Shown here: piece after piece, positions 63,896-64,000 of the stretch
Numbering within the stretch: position 1 is the first letter of the stretch
Layout of the letters: each line of letters begins with the position of its first letter
From: Effrenium voratum
Taxonomy: Eukaryota > Sar > Dinophyceae > Suessiales > Symbiodiniaceae
Assembly: GCA_963377175.1 (NCBI GenBank)
Contig: CAUJNA010003324.1
Coordinates: forward strand, 360,950-424,949
DNA: 64,000 nucleotides
Direction: 5' to 3'
Made by a program: the position numbers and the translations under genes
Notes under the pieces: generated by a model
Databases searched by the model: none
Told to the model about the DNA's origin: nothing
What the model saw: the letters and a program-made list of their open reading frames with translations, nothing else

Positions 63896-64000
63896 ATTAT
63901 AAATCAGTCAGTTGTGTGATCTATACTCATCCAATGACACATAACGATGATCAAGCACTTGTAGTAAGACATGTGTTCTGATCTTTAGCAGGACCCCAAC

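Overview
The window reads as nuclear DNA of a dinoflagellate, most likely a Symbiodiniaceae-like alga. Four things support this. Coding potential is broken into short exons with loose splice sites (GT, and apparently GC or GA, donors; AG acceptors). A 16-base match to the dinoflagellate spliced-leader sequence sits in front of a decayed repetitive ORF (51809-51824). Several tracts are degenerate copies of the TTTAGGG telomere word used by dinoflagellates. Much of the sequence is simple repeats and retroelement debris. No bacterial-type operon, CRISPR array or rRNA gene was seen.

Layout. 1-7119: the 3' part of a 2OG-Fe(II) oxygenase gene (minus strand), a telomere-like tract, one ankyrin-repeat exon and otherwise sparse sequence. 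7120-18900: an 11.8-kb retroelement bounded by two 345-bp direct repeats that differ at two positions. Its largest ORF combines an N-terminal GIY-YIG nuclease-like domain with a Penelope-like reverse transcriptase (RT). Around it, all on the plus strand, lie about ten further ORFs. They are mostly proline-rich and RS-rich, and four consecutive ones are tandem paralogs with a shared Trp-rich module. 18901-40200: mostly non-coding, with isolated exon-like blocks, a 539-bp interspersed repeat, long (TAG)n and (TTAGTAG)n arrays, two tRNA-like sequences and telomere-like DNA. 40205-56183: one large multi-exon gene on the minus strand for an M16 (insulysin-like) zinc peptidase. Its introns hold a RING-finger gene, a 0.7-kb GA tract, CAGCACC-type arrays and an SL-tagged retroposed sequence. 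56682-57212: the second copy of the interspersed repeat. 59362-61570: a minus-strand gene for an RRM/RanBP2-zinc-finger/RRM protein with a Gly-Lys-rich tail. 61620-64000: telomere-like repeats, AT-rich DNA and a fold-back element.

The host genes do not form a recognisable pathway. The most interesting unit is the 11.8-kb element: a young-looking, multi-ORF Penelope-like retroelement whose accessory ORFs are separated by T/G-rich tracts ending in AG, which could be trans-splice acceptors. Exon boundaries and starts are read by eye and are approximate throughout.
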